Source of the DNA: Bacillota bacterium
GTDB lineage: Bacteria; Bacillota; Clostridia; Saccharofermentanales; Fastidiosipilaceae
Reading direction: 5' to 3'
Assembly (NCBI GenBank): GCA_023420115.1
Contig: JAEZWR010000067.1
Span: forward strand, 62,001 to 126,000
Length of the DNA: 64,000 nucleotides
The translations under genes were made by a program, and so were the position numbers. The notes under the pieces were generated by a model. That model did no database searches, had not been told where the DNA came from, and saw only the letters and a program-made list of their open reading frames with translations. The number at the start of each line of letters is the position of its first letter. The first letter of the stretch is position 1. Shown one piece after another: positions 27,578 through 36,866 of the stretch.

Positions 27578-28528
27578 TTAATTATTGGTATCTTGGTACT
27601 TTAAGATCTTGAATTGACATATTTCAGCTCTCGTTAAGAATCGCAAAGGAAAGAGCACAGTGCCTATACCTGAACTTATATATGCCAATGTTGATGAATT
27701 AACAAAAAAACCATTGTATATATGATTCTTAGGCAATTTATCTTTTCTAAGGGATTTAAATTCTAATCTAAAGGGTAATCTAATTTGACCATCATGAAAA
27801 TGTCCTGAAAATACAAAAGCGAAATTTTTACTTTCATTATCAAGTACCGTATCTGGGTTATGTGCTATCAATATACGTCTAGTAAATGGGACAGATGTAA
27901 AATTTTCTGGGGAGAGAGGAGAGGTAGTATAAAGTGCAGATTTTAAATCCAAAATTCCGACTCTGGCATCATCAACTCCTGTAATCTGATATATATTTTT
28001 CTTTTTGTCTGATATAAATATTGATTGATTATTCAAAGGGATAACTCCAGTTTCCTTTAAATCATCAAAGTTTAGAGAGCCATCATGATTTCCTCTAACA
28101 ACAATTATAGGTCTATCTTTATTAATTTCTACTAAAGAACGGAGAAAACTTAGACCTTTTTTAGCTCCCCTTCTTTTACTAACTAGGTCACCACCAAAAA
28201 TTATCATTGTATCACGTTGGTTCTTGGCTAAATCTAATATTTTTTTTCTGTTAACTATTGAAGTTTCAATATGGAGATCCGAGAAAAATATAAATTCTAA
28301 TTCTTGCTCATCTTCATTGTAATTTTTTATATTGGACAAGCTCTCAATGCCTATTTTTTCATAATTACCGTCATCATTTAAACTATCTTCATCATCTCTT
28401 CTTTTACCGTAGATAGCCCTTATTACATATTTATTAAAATCAAAACTTAAACTATCTCTTAATAAACAGACAAAAGCTACAAGCAAACACAAAATAATTA
28501 TTAATATTAAAACATTCCATGGACTCAT
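27578..28528 (-). CDS. Membrane-anchored calcineurin-like metallophosphoesterase
   Basis: The N-terminal 25 residues form one membrane anchor. The rest is a calcineurin-type phosphoesterase with the dinuclear metal motifs in order: FFSDLHIE (DxH), GGDLVSKR (GDxxxR-like), VRGNHDG (GNHD/E), an IAHNPD block and GHFHDGQIRLPF (GHxH). It resembles the YaeI/YkuE subgroup, some members of which hydrolyse lipid phosphates such as UDP-diacylglucosamine, but the substrate is not identifiable here. A 50-residue segment between anchor and catalytic domain is charged and unconserved. AGGGTG lies six bases before the ATG. It is transcribed alone and ends at the hairpin shared with valS. Confidence 0.85.
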   Translation of the reverse strand: MSPWNVLILIIILCLLVAFVCLLRDSLSFDFNKYVIRAIYGKRRDDEDSLNDDGNYEKIGIESLSNIKNYNEDEQELEFIFFSDLHIETSIVNRKKILDLAKNQRDTMIIFGGDLVSKRRGAKKGLSFLRSLVEINKDRPIIVVRGNHDGSLNFDDLKETGVIPLNNQSIFISDKKKNIYQITGVDDARVGILDLKSALYTTSPLSPENFTSVPFTRRILIAHNPDTVLDNESKNFAFVFSGHFHDGQIRLPFRLEFKSLRKDKLPKNHIYNGFFVNSSTLAYISSGIGTVLFPLRFLTRAEICQFKILKYQDTNN

Positions 28529-28723
28529 ATTATCACCCTAAATAGATTTAAAATATTCTTGATTATACATCATCAAACGCGTGAGTGCTTTTTTATTTTC
28601 GATGATACACGATGTAATTAAAAGATTGTTTAATGTAATATAGTAATAATATCTCATTGATATAAATCATATATGTTATAATCGCAAGGCATAATTTTGT
28701 TATTTCTAAATAGGAGATTAAAA

Positions 28724-28978
28724 ATGGCTGATAATAAAAGTTCATTTACATTTGAAATTAAGGAAACAATTGAAGTTCTTTCTAGCAATAGAACTGGTTG
28801 GAATCGTGAACTTAATATAGTAAGTTGGAATGGCAATAAGCCGAAGTATGATATTCGCGATTGGTCCCCAGATCATAGCAAAATGGGAAAAGGCATTAGT
28901 CTTACTGCTGATGAGTTGAACCTTCTCAAAGAAGTTCTTTCTGAAGTTGATCCATACGATTTGGATAATTATAACTAA
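28724..28978 (+). CDS. YdbC/PC4-type single-stranded DNA-binding protein
   Basis: This 84-residue protein matches the bacterial YdbC branch of the PC4 transcription coactivator family. The conserved core LNIVSWNGNKPKYDIRDW followed by SPDHSKMGKGISLTADE covers most of the fold, a twisted beta sheet and a helix that bind single-stranded DNA as a dimer. The frame opens at 28697, but the ATG at 28724 has TAGGAG seven to eight bases upstream and starts the conserved part. Its cellular role in bacteria is not well established. It lies 57 bp before ligA, so a shared transcript is possible. Confidence 0.88.
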   Translation: MADNKSSFTFEIKETIEVLSSNRTGWNRELNIVSWNGNKPKYDIRDWSPDHSKMGKGISLTADELNLLKEVLSEVDPYDLDNYN

Positions 28979-29035
28979 ATTTTATCTTCATTTAAGAGAA
29001 GAATTTATTTATATTAAGGATTATATTGTTAATTT

Positions 29036-31369
29036 ATGTTAAGTTTCACCTTGCCTAATCTGGATTTTAATTTAGAGCTAGATATAAATAGTTTAGATGA
29101 ACTATTTTTGGATTCATCTTTGGAGAAGTTATTTTCTGAAAAAGATTATGCATTTAATATTCTAAGTAAATTAAGACGGATTTTGGAGATATTAGCTAAT
29201 GCGTATTATGATAAAGATCAGCCTCTAGTTGAAGACAAGATATATGATGCCTTTTACAGAGCCTACGAATGGATTGAGAATAAATATCCTGAGTTTAAAC
29301 TTGCTAAATCTCCAACTAGTGTAATAGGTGGAACTGCTGACAGTTCTTTTGCTAAGGTTCATCATAAGGTTCGAATGGAATCATTGCAAGATATTTTTAG
29401 CATCGACGAAATATCGAAACAAATTGCTAAAATAGAGTCTTTGGCTTATGCCAAGCTTGATGATAGTGAATATTTTTCACCTCTACTTGGATCTTCAAAT
29501 TTATATCTATCTTCTTTCTCAAGTTCTGTTGAGTCTAATTCTGAAGAGGAGATGGATAGTAGTAAAATTAATGCTAGAGAATTGCATAATCAATATGTAG
29601 TAGAAGAAAAAATAGATGGTCTATCTGTTTCAATAGAATATAAAAATGGTATTTTCTTCAGAGCTTCGACTCGTGGTGATGGTGATTTTGGTGAAGATAT
29701 TACTGAAAATATGCGTCAGCTGAAAGACTTGGCTTTGAGAATTGATACTGATGCTTCTTATCTTGAACTTCGAGCTGAAGTTTATATGCCTAAGCTGGCA
29801 TTTGAGGCTCTTAATGAAGATAGGGCAAGGTCGAATCTTCCTCTCTTTGCTAATCCGAGAAATGCTGCTGCTGGTTCAATTAGACAACTTGACTCGTCGA
29901 TTACTGCAGAACGAAATTTATCTTTTTTTATCTTTAATATTCAACAAGTGGAAGGAATTGAGTTTAATTCTCATAGTGAAAGTTTGAGTTATATCAAGAA
30001 ATTAGGCTTACCTGTTAGTCCTAATTTTAAAAAGTGCCGCAGCTTATCTGAGATTGTTACTGCCGTCTTGGATATTAACTCAAGAAGAAACTCGCTAGAA
30101 TATGGAATTGATGGAGCGGTAATAAAACTTGATAATTTAAAATTGCGTGAGAAACTTGGTTCAACTGCCAAAGTTCCCCGCTGGGCTTTTGCCTATAAAT
30201 ATGAAGCTGAAATAGCTGTAACTAAGTTGAAAGATATAAATTGGCAATTAGGTAGAACTGGTGTTCTGACTCCAGTAGCTGTACTTGATGAAGTATTACT
30301 AGCGGGAACTAGAGTCTCTTCTGCCACTTTAAATAATGCAGCTACAATTTTAGAAAAGGATATACGCCTTGGTGATTATGTTAATGTACGCAAGGCGGGT
30401 GATATCATCCCTGAAGTTATTAATGTTGATATTTCTAGACGTTCTAATTTAAGTGAAAAATATAAGTTACCTAAATTTTGTCCTAATTGTGAAAGTATAC
30501 TAAGTTGGGATAAAAATGGTCGTAGTTTAGTTTGTAATAATCCAAATTGTACTGCTAAACTTTTTAGAAAAATTCTACATTTTGCTTCAAAGGTGGCTTT
30601 AAATATAATGGGACTTGGCGAGAATAGTCTCAAACTATTTTTTGATAATGGTCTAATTAGGAATATATCTGATATATTTAGACTTGAGAATCATAAAGAT
30701 TTTATAATTGAGTCTGAAAGTTTTCCAACGTATAAAGAGAAAAAAATCGATAATCTCCTAAAAGAGATTGATAAGGCAAAAAGTAAGGATTTAAGTTCAT
30801 ATCTAGTTGGGTTTGGCATTGATGGAGTTGGTAAGTCTGTTGCCAAACTTTTAGTTAAAGAATTTTCTACGATTGATGCGATTAAAAATGCAAGTATTGA
30901 AAATCTTTTATCATTATCCGGTATAGGCGACGAAATTGCATATTCAATTCATCAATATTTTCACGATGATAATAATTTAGAACAGATTGATGAATTAATT
31001 TCTTTGGGATGTAAGTGTTTATCTAGATCTAAAGATACTTTGACTAATAACAATGAAGCAAATTCTTTTAATGATGATAATAACAAAAATATTAATAGCG
31101 AATTTATTGATGGCAAAGAAAATATTTTTTTCAATAAAAAAATTGTTATAACTGGTAATTTGAATCTTTTGAGCAGAGAAGAAGCATCCGAGATTTTAGA
31201 CAGCTTAGGAGCTAAAGTCACATCATCTGTTTCTAAAAATACGGACTTGCTAATTGCTGGTGATGCTGCTGGTTCAAAATTGTCAAAGGCTCACAGTCTT
31301 AATGTAAAGGTTATGAACAAAGATGAATTTTTGGATATTTTGAAAGAGTATAAGTGCTTAGATGAGTAA
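29036..31369 (+). CDS. ligA: NAD-dependent DNA ligase
   Basis: LigA seals nicks with NAD+ and is essential for replication and repair. Domains in order: an Ia-like region with AYYDKDQPLVEDKIYDA, the nucleotidyltransferase with KIDG (lysine at residue 192), RGDGDFGEDITENM, ELRAEVYMP and FANPRNAAAGSIRQLD, an OB fold with LGRTGVLTPVAVLD and NVRKAGDIIPEV, a four-cysteine zinc finger (CPNC...CNNPNC), helix-hairpin-helix repeats and a C-terminal BRCT domain. At 777 residues it is about 100 longer than usual; the adenylated lysine is normally near residue 115. The extra length is a 35-40 residue N-terminal prefix, a Ser-rich insert before KIDG, and an Asn/Asp-rich linker before BRCT. The stop overlaps the next gene by eight bases. 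Confidence 0.95.
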   Translation: MLSFTLPNLDFNLELDINSLDELFLDSSLEKLFSEKDYAFNILSKLRRILEILANAYYDKDQPLVEDKIYDAFYRAYEWIENKYPEFKLAKSPTSVIGGTADSSFAKVHHKVRMESLQDIFSIDEISKQIAKIESLAYAKLDDSEYFSPLLGSSNLYLSSFSSSVESNSEEEMDSSKINARELHNQYVVEEKIDGLSVSIEYKNGIFFRASTRGDGDFGEDITENMRQLKDLALRIDTDASYLELRAEVYMPKLAFEALNEDRARSNLPLFANPRNAAAGSIRQLDSSITAERNLSFFIFNIQQVEGIEFNSHSESLSYIKKLGLPVSPNFKKCRSLSEIVTAVLDINSRRNSLEYGIDGAVIKLDNLKLREKLGSTAKVPRWAFAYKYEAEIAVTKLKDINWQLGRTGVLTPVAVLDEVLLAGTRVSSATLNNAATILEKDIRLGDYVNVRKAGDIIPEVINVDISRRSNLSEKYKLPKFCPNCESILSWDKNGRSLVCNNPNCTAKLFRKILHFASKVALNIMGLGENSLKLFFDNGLIRNISDIFRLENHKDFIIESESFPTYKEKKIDNLLKEIDKAKSKDLSSYLVGFGIDGVGKSVAKLLVKEFSTIDAIKNASIENLLSLSGIGDEIAYSIHQYFHDDNNLEQIDELISLGCKCLSRSKDTLTNNNEANSFNDDNNKNINSEFIDGKENIFFNKKIVITGNLNLLSREEASEILDSLGAKVTSSVSKNTDLLIAGDAAGSKLSKAHSLNVKVMNKDEFLDILKEYKCLDE

Positions 31370-31763
31370 TTTTATATTTATTCTTATTTTTAGATTCCTA
31401 ATTTCTATAATTCTAGTCTATTTCTTTGTAAGGATAATAAAGTCTAGAAAAGGTAGTTTTTTCACTAACTTTAATTCATATATTTTGCCAGTATTATTGT
31501 CTTCTATTACATTAATCCATGTATGGTTTTTCACCTTGCCAGCAATTCTAGATTTCACTGATTTAATATATAATAATTTAAGTATCAGACAGTGTATTTT
31601 TGTTAGAAAAGGAATACTACCTCAAATATATATAAGTGATGAAGATGAAGTATTCCTGAGTTCACTGAGTATTCATATTAATGAGCAATATAATATTGGA
31701 TATCTTCCTCGAACCAAGACAATTATTACGATGATCGATAATCACGATTCAAATTTAGAATAA
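31362..31763 (+). CDS. Small membrane protein of unknown function
   Basis: I do not recognise this 133-residue protein. The first 70 residues hold two hydrophobic segments (about 4-22 and 37-65) separated by a basic loop KSRKG, then a soluble stretch of 65 residues with ISDEDEVFLSSLSIHIN. The start ATG lies inside the last codons of ligA in another frame, so translation is coupled. The next gene begins 45 bp downstream, also encoding a membrane-anchored protein; the run ligA-this gene-DUF5050-like gene-HAD gene looks like one operon. Confidence 0.7.
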   Translation: MSNFIFILIFRFLISIILVYFFVRIIKSRKGSFFTNFNSYILPVLLSSITLIHVWFFTLPAILDFTDLIYNNLSIRQCIFVRKGILPQIYISDEDEVFLSSLSIHINEQYNIGYLPRTKTIITMIDNHDSNLE

Positions 31764-31808
31764 AATTTAAGATAGTTATATGCTAAGTAAATTACATAGG
31801 GGATAATA

Positions 31809-33551
31809 ATGAAGAAAAAAAACAAACATATATTATTTATTTTTTTATTTATAATTTTTCTTATTTCAGCTATTCTTTTTTATCTATATATTTTCCCAGA
31901 GTTAGGTAATAAGGGAAGAGCCAAACGATTTGAGACTGCAGCAATTGAGAGTTTGGAAAAAGGGGAAACTTCAGCTGCTGTTCAACTTCTTCGTCAAGCT
32001 CTAATTTTTGAAAATACTGATGAGAGAAAATTGTTGCTTAGCAAACTACTTCTTGCCGATGGAAATTATGATGAAGCTTCCAGCAACCTTGAAACAATAA
32101 CAAATCGCGATTCTCAGTATAATAAATATAAATTAGCTGTAGAGATATATAAAAATATAGATAACTTAGATCTTGATAGTGTAAGCAATGATTTAAAAAA
32201 TGACGCTGCAAATAATTATGAATCTTTTAAACTTTTAGATCGCAAACATATAGATGAACTTATTAATTTGATTCAAAATGATATTTATATTGGTGATGAC
32301 GAAAGTAGTAAATTCGACTTAAACTCAAGTGCCGGCTTACTTGATATTTTGGCTACTCAATATAAAGATGAAGATAAGTTCTTATTAATTAGGACAGATA
32401 TAGCAATTTTACAAAATGATGCTAATTTCTTTATAAATAACAAGGATAACTTGCTTAAAATTGTTAATTCGTCTGATAGACGTTCGTCAGAAGTATTTAG
32501 TCTCTTAAAAGATGCTAATCAAGATGATTTACTTCTTTACTTATCAAAGGAATTGGATAAAAGTGGTAGCTTAAATAAGATGGCAATAAATATTCTTTAT
32601 GATGAGGCAATTAAATCATCTAATATTAATGACGCAAATTCTTATCTCAGCAAGGGTTTAGATCTAGGTTTCTTCGGTGGTGATAAGTTATATAAGAATT
32701 TTGCTAATACTAATGGAAATCTGAATAATCAAGGTTTTCTAACAGAAACTGACGATTATTATTTCTTTACACAATATAATACTAGAGCCTTGCATAGATC
32801 TGATCTAAATATGGAAAATGAAATAGAACTTACAAACCTACCTGCTGAACTAATCTCATCGTGGAAAGATAAGGTATATTTTATATCTCCATCTAGTAAT
32901 AGAGCTTTATATTCTATCTCAATAAATGGTGGGGAGCCCGAAGAAATATATACTGAATCAGTAAAGGATTATATAATGGTTGATGGAATTATTTATTTCA
33001 TTAATCTAAATAATCATCATATGTATAGTTTAAATATTGATAATAAAGAACTTAAACAACTTGGTGATTTACAAGCGAATGAAATTGCTAGTGATGGATT
33101 AAAATTGTTTTTCACGGATATTAACCGAGATAATGCTATATCTAGCATCGATTTCAATGGCGAGAATTTAATGGAATTAAATAATGCAACCTCATCATCA
33201 TTAAATCCATCAGGGGGAAATATATATTATATAAATCTATCTTCAAATAGCAGTATATTTGTAATGCTCAGGGATGGAAAAAATGATAGACCTCTTCCTC
33301 TTCCAAGTAATATAAAACGTTTAAATGTAGAAGAGAATAAAGATAGTGGAGAGGAAATGATTTATTTTGTCAATCAAGGAATCTACAGAAGTGATGTAGC
33401 TGGCTCTGATATTGTTAATTTGAGTACAGCTTCAACGTCAGATATAGCTATAATAAAATCATCTCTCGTATTTAGAAATGATGATAATAACTGGGTGCTT
33501 ACTAGTATAGATAAAGAAAGTGGTGATATTGGTGTCTTTGACGGAGACTAA
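31809..33551 (+). CDS. Membrane-anchored protein with TPR-like and DUF5050-like beta-propeller parts
   Basis: A hydrophobic N-terminal segment (about residues 7-27) anchors the protein, with most of it outside. Residues 40-120 look like tetratricopeptide repeats (AAIESLEKGETSAAVQLLRQAL, read as short helical pairs). From about residue 300 there are repeated beta-strand units of the form yyFtq...LyriDl...e.e.Lt, for example VYFISPSSNRALYSISINGG, IYFINLNNHHMYSLNID and IYYINLSSNSSIFVM. These resemble the DUF5050 beta-propeller family common in clostridial surface proteins. No enzyme motif is visible; a role in sensing or scaffolding at the cell surface is only a guess. AGGGGA lies upstream of the ATG. 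The 3' end overlaps the next gene. Confidence 0.72.
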   Translation: MKKKNKHILFIFLFIIFLISAILFYLYIFPELGNKGRAKRFETAAIESLEKGETSAAVQLLRQALIFENTDERKLLLSKLLLADGNYDEASSNLETITNRDSQYNKYKLAVEIYKNIDNLDLDSVSNDLKNDAANNYESFKLLDRKHIDELINLIQNDIYIGDDESSKFDLNSSAGLLDILATQYKDEDKFLLIRTDIAILQNDANFFINNKDNLLKIVNSSDRRSSEVFSLLKDANQDDLLLYLSKELDKSGSLNKMAINILYDEAIKSSNINDANSYLSKGLDLGFFGGDKLYKNFANTNGNLNNQGFLTETDDYYFFTQYNTRALHRSDLNMENEIELTNLPAELISSWKDKVYFISPSSNRALYSISINGGEPEEIYTESVKDYIMVDGIIYFINLNNHHMYSLNIDNKELKQLGDLQANEIASDGLKLFFTDINRDNAISSIDFNGENLMELNNATSSSLNPSGGNIYYINLSSNSSIFVMLRDGKNDRPLPLPSNIKRLNVEENKDSGEEMIYFVNQGIYRSDVAGSDIVNLSTASTSDIAIIKSSLVFRNDDNNWVLTSIDKESGDIGVFDGD

Positions 33552-34494
33552 TTTATTAAATCAACTTAAATTTAATCAAGACCTTCTTAATCAAGTCTAT
33601 ATAAGTGATCCTACAATTCTAAATAAGATAAGTGATATCAAATATATATATTCGGATTTAGATGGAACTTTGCTTCATGATAATCAAAGCATAACAGCAC
33701 TTACCCAAGCCTGCATCTTATACATTAAGGATAAGTATAAGATAGAATTTGGTCTTTGTAGCGGTAGAATTGATTGCCAAATGACTTTATATTCAGCTAT
33801 CACTAAATCAGAAATTCCACTTATATCATGCAATGGAGCCTTGTTAAGAAAAGCCAATGAGCAAATATTATTCATCAATGAAATAAATAAAATAGACGCA
33901 AGCAAACTAAGTTCATATCTCATTAAAAATAATATTGATTTTTTACTATATACAACTGAAGCTGTATATTATCCATACCAAGACTCTGACTCACTTAAGC
34001 CATTCATTAAATATAATGAGAATTGCAAAAATTATGGGCAAGAACCTGTAAAATTATATAAGTTAACTATCGATAATTTACCTAATAAAATTATCAAATT
34101 TAAAATTCTTTGTACAGCTGATGAATTAGAACATATAGATACTATAAATAATTATATTAATAATGTAGATGGACTTGAGTTCATTCGTTCTTCTTCCACT
34201 GTTATGGATATCATGAAAACTGGAACTGATAAGGGAAGTGGTTTACTTAAATTTTGTGAGCTATATAATTGCAAATTAGACAATATAATTTATTTCGGTG
34301 ATCACTTAAATGATTTATCGGCACTAACTAAGGTAGGTATGGCAGTAACCGTTGATAATGCAGAAAAGGAGTGTAAAGACGCAGCCCAGATAATTTCAGT
34401 TAATAATAATGATGATGGCTTGGCCTATGCTCTGATTAAAATTTTTAATATAAATATATCTGAACTTGAAAAGTTTTATCAAGATATCATTTGA
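33520..34494 (+). CDS. HAD-superfamily hydrolase, Cof type
   Basis: Cof-type HAD enzymes are small-molecule phosphatases acting on sugar phosphates or flavin phosphates. Motif I is YSDLDGTLLHDN, motif II lies in LCSGRID, motif III with the lysine in KTGTDKGSGLLKF, and motif IV in YFGDHLNDLSAL. The type II cap (about residues 115-230) is normal for the group. The substrate cannot be told. The frame opens with GTG codons at 33520, 33523 and 33532, all inside the 3' end of the previous gene, so translation is coupled; which GTG is used is not clear. The protein has about 40 residues before motif I, longer than usual. Confidence 0.85.
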   Translation: MVILVSLTETNLLNQLKFNQDLLNQVYISDPTILNKISDIKYIYSDLDGTLLHDNQSITALTQACILYIKDKYKIEFGLCSGRIDCQMTLYSAITKSEIPLISCNGALLRKANEQILFINEINKIDASKLSSYLIKNNIDFLLYTTEAVYYPYQDSDSLKPFIKYNENCKNYGQEPVKLYKLTIDNLPNKIIKFKILCTADELEHIDTINNYINNVDGLEFIRSSSTVMDIMKTGTDKGSGLLKFCELYNCKLDNIIYFGDHLNDLSALTKVGMAVTVDNAEKECKDAAQIISVNNNDDGLAYALIKIFNINISELEKFYQDII

Positions 34495-34549
34495 GACAAT
34501 ATAAATAAATTTTTTATTCTATTATATTTGTATTGATATGGAGGCGCTT

Positions 34550-34792
34550 ATGTTTGTAGTAACAAAAGATATGACTATAACTGATGTTTTAATGTTAGAC
34601 GATGGTCTAATTCCTATCTTCTTTGAGAATGGATTATATTGTATTGGCTGTATGATGGCTTCTGGCGAAACTATAGAAGAGGCATGCATGGTACATGGTA
34701 TGGATTTAGAACATCTACTTGATACAATTAATGTATTTCTTAATGGTGCTGATTATAAAGAAAAATTGGCAAAAGAAAATGAAAATATTTAG
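34550..34792 (+). CDS. DUF1858 domain protein
   Basis: This 80-residue protein is nearly all one DUF1858 domain: TKDMTITDVLMLDDGLIPIF, then GLYCIGCMMASGETIEEAC with the CxxC pair, then LEHLLDTINVFLN. The domain often accompanies hybrid-cluster or sulfur-redox proteins, but its biochemical role is not settled. The frame opens at an ATG at 34538, which itself contains the GGAGG; the ATG at 34550, six bases after GGAGG, is the real start. It is 55 bp after the HAD gene and ends at a strong hairpin. Confidence 0.85.
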   Translation: MFVVTKDMTITDVLMLDDGLIPIFFENGLYCIGCMMASGETIEEACMVHGMDLEHLLDTINVFLNGADYKEKLAKENENI

Positions 34793-34810
34793 TTAAGTAC
34801 ATTTATTGTA

Positions 34811-34847
34811 AAGGAAGGAAGTCAATAGATTGACTTCCTTCCTTTTA
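34811..34847. terminator. Bidirectional terminator after the DUF1858 gene
   Basis: A perfect 15-bp stem (34811-34825 with 34830-34844) with a four-base loop. It touches the stop codon of the convergent Spo0A-C-like gene and can serve both sides. Confidence 0.9.
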
Positions 34848-35798
34848 TTATGCCGCAGTATATATTGGAATATTTGTAGTCTGATTATTTAATTCTGTCT
34901 TATTATAAGTATCATTTTTTATATTAGTACAATAGTCAAGTAAATCTTGACCATTGTTAATCACCTTAACTAATACTTCTCTATCCATTTCATTTAAAAT
35001 TTTCGTATATTCTGAAAATTTTAATCTAGCATAACAATATAGCATTGATAAACAATCAATATTCCCTAATCTAAATCCAGATTTACTAACACCATATAAA
35101 ATTACACGCTCTATAACTCTACAATCCTTATTATATTTTTTTGCTAAAACGGGATATACATTTTTACTTAGTGGTCGTAATTTCATTGGATCGCAATTAC
35201 ACATATCTAATATATCTGCTATATACTTGTATGCTGATAAATTACTATTTATATTATATTTATCCAGACTTTCGATAATAGCCTTTTTCTTGAGTTCTGA
35301 CATATACTTATTTAATTTTTCCTCATTTAAATCATCTCCATTTAAAAGGGGAGTAGAATTCATATTATCATCAGTCTTTTGTATAATTTTAGAAACTTGA
35401 TAAATCTCTTTGTTATCATAAATACTGATTTTATTATAATAGTCTTGTTTAATATATTGGTATTTATCATTAGGATATTTATTTTCGAAGAATACCATAC
35501 TATTATTTCTATTAATTTTATCTGGTATTACTACATTATCTTTCTTATCATTTATAAATCCCTCTCCATAAAATTTTTCAAGTATCTGCTCAACTCTATA
35601 TTTAACTTTAAAAAGATTATCTCTGCCGTCCAATATATATTTGTTTCTGCCTGCAATATCATATATAGCAAGTATTCCATCCTTTTCTAATAATTTATTC
35701 AGTCTATTAAGTAAGTCTTTATCACTAGAAACTAGATAAAACAATGGATATTGTTTAGACAATTGGTCATCACTTAATTCAATTCTTGTATTATTCAT
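34848..35798 (-). CDS. Orphan regulator with Spo0A C-terminal-like DNA-binding domain
   Basis: The C-terminal third (about residues 165-275) aligns by eye with the Spo0A effector domain: an IIESLDKYNI helix, YKYIADILDM, LRPLSKNVYPVLAKKY (Spo0A form LTKxLYPxIAKKF), CRVIERVILYGV (form SRVERAIRHAI), then GFRLGNIDCLSMLYCYA (form WSRGNIDSISSLFGYT). The N-terminal 60 residues (YPLFYLVSSDKDLLNRLNKL) might be a remnant receiver fold, but I see no clear phospho-acceptor Asp pocket. The middle is Lys/Asn/Asp-rich and unconserved. No other sporulation gene is in the window, so it may control something else. The start is the ATG at 35798 with a weak AGG upstream. It is transcribed alone, minus strand. 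Confidence 0.68.
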   Translation of the reverse strand: MNNTRIELSDDQLSKQYPLFYLVSSDKDLLNRLNKLLEKDGILAIYDIAGRNKYILDGRDNLFKVKYRVEQILEKFYGEGFINDKKDNVVIPDKINRNNSMVFFENKYPNDKYQYIKQDYYNKISIYDNKEIYQVSKIIQKTDDNMNSTPLLNGDDLNEEKLNKYMSELKKKAIIESLDKYNINSNLSAYKYIADILDMCNCDPMKLRPLSKNVYPVLAKKYNKDCRVIERVILYGVSKSGFRLGNIDCLSMLYCYARLKFSEYTKILNEMDREVLVKVINNGQDLLDYCTNIKNDTYNKTELNNQTTNIPIYTAA

Positions 35799-35941
35799 AA
35801 ACCTGTACCTTTATATTAAATTTGCTTATACAGACAATTTTGATTTTGTTATATACTAATTACAATCGCTATAGCGAAAATTTGTAAAAACACTATTAAT
35901 AAATTCGATAATACTAGAAATTAAGCAGATAGTGTGATCAA

Positions 35942-35976
35942 AAAAAAGCACTTGAACAAGTCTCAAGTGCTTTTTT
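35942..35976. terminator. Terminator of the rnf operon
   Basis: A 13-14 bp stem (35942-35955 with 35962-35975) with an A-run before and a T-run after. On the minus strand it lies 27 bp after the rnfB stop. Confidence 0.9.
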
Positions 35977-36002
35977 AAATAAATATAAAATCAACTAATT
36001 AC

Positions 36003-36854
36003 TTATGAAGCTTCTTGCTTATTGTCTTCAGTACTTAATTCAAATGTCTTGAGTGGTAGCATTTGCATAGATCCTGTTGGACAATTCTTCACACATAAAT
36101 TGCATCCTACACAGGTCTCATAATCGACTGTAGCATTATTATTTTCGACTTTAATGCAATCTTTAGGACACTTTTTTGCACAAATGCCACAAGCAATACA
36201 TGCAACTGAACAATTCTTTCTAGCCACAGCACCTTTTTCGTGATTACTACAAAGATTAACGGCATTCTTTTTGCTTAGTGGAACCAACGAAATAATTTTT
36301 TTAGGGCAGACTGCGATGCAAATTTTACAAGCTTTACACAATCTTGGATCTACAACAGCTACGCCATCTTTAAGATTTATAGCATCAAAAGGACAAGCTC
36401 GAACACAATCGCCAAAACCTAAACATGCTTCACTACATTTTTTAGGTCCACCAAGCACCTGACTTGCCATTTGACAACTACTAACTCCATAATAATCCGC
36501 ACGTGTACTAGTATTTTCACAAGTTCCTCTACATTTTACTACAGCGGTCATTTGATATTTTCCTGGACTTGCACTAATTCCCAAAGCATCAGATACTTTT
36601 TCCATAACATCTTTACCGCCTGGAGCACAAAGAGAGCAATTGGAAGTCTCACCAGAAGCTAAAGCAACCGCATAACCTTGACAACCCGAATATCCACAGG
36701 CACCACAGTTGGCACCTGGTAATATCTCAATAATTTCTTCTTCTTTTGGATTGACCGGAACAGCCATTATTATTGAGGCTATGGTCAGAACTATGCCAAC
36801 TACTGTTCCTGCTATCGCCAAAAGTCCTACTGCTATCAATATACTACTGTTCAT
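36003..36854 (-). CDS. rnfB: Rnf complex subunit B, iron-sulfur electron carrier
   Basis: RnfB takes electrons from reduced ferredoxin and passes them into the membrane part of the Rnf complex, which pumps Na+ or H+ while reducing NAD+. The N-terminal membrane helix (about residues 5-30) is followed by a 4Fe-4S motif GANCGACGYSGCQGYA. Next are GPKKCSEACLGFGDCVRACPF, then further ferredoxin-like clusters: CKACKICIAVCPK, CIACGICAKKCPK and CVGCNLCVKNCPT. The length of 283 fits the clostridial form, which has more clusters than the proteobacterial one. GGAGG lies just before the ATG. It is the last gene of the operon and is 12 bp after rnfA. Confidence 0.96.
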   Translation of the reverse strand: MNSSILIAVGLLAIAGTVVGIVLTIASIIMAVPVNPKEEEIIEILPGANCGACGYSGCQGYAVALASGETSNCSLCAPGGKDVMEKVSDALGISASPGKYQMTAVVKCRGTCENTSTRADYYGVSSCQMASQVLGGPKKCSEACLGFGDCVRACPFDAINLKDGVAVVDPRLCKACKICIAVCPKKIISLVPLSKKNAVNLCSNHEKGAVARKNCSVACIACGICAKKCPKDCIKVENNNATVDYETCVGCNLCVKNCPTGSMQMLPLKTFELSTEDNKQEAS

Positions 36855-36866
36855 ATAAACCTCCTC

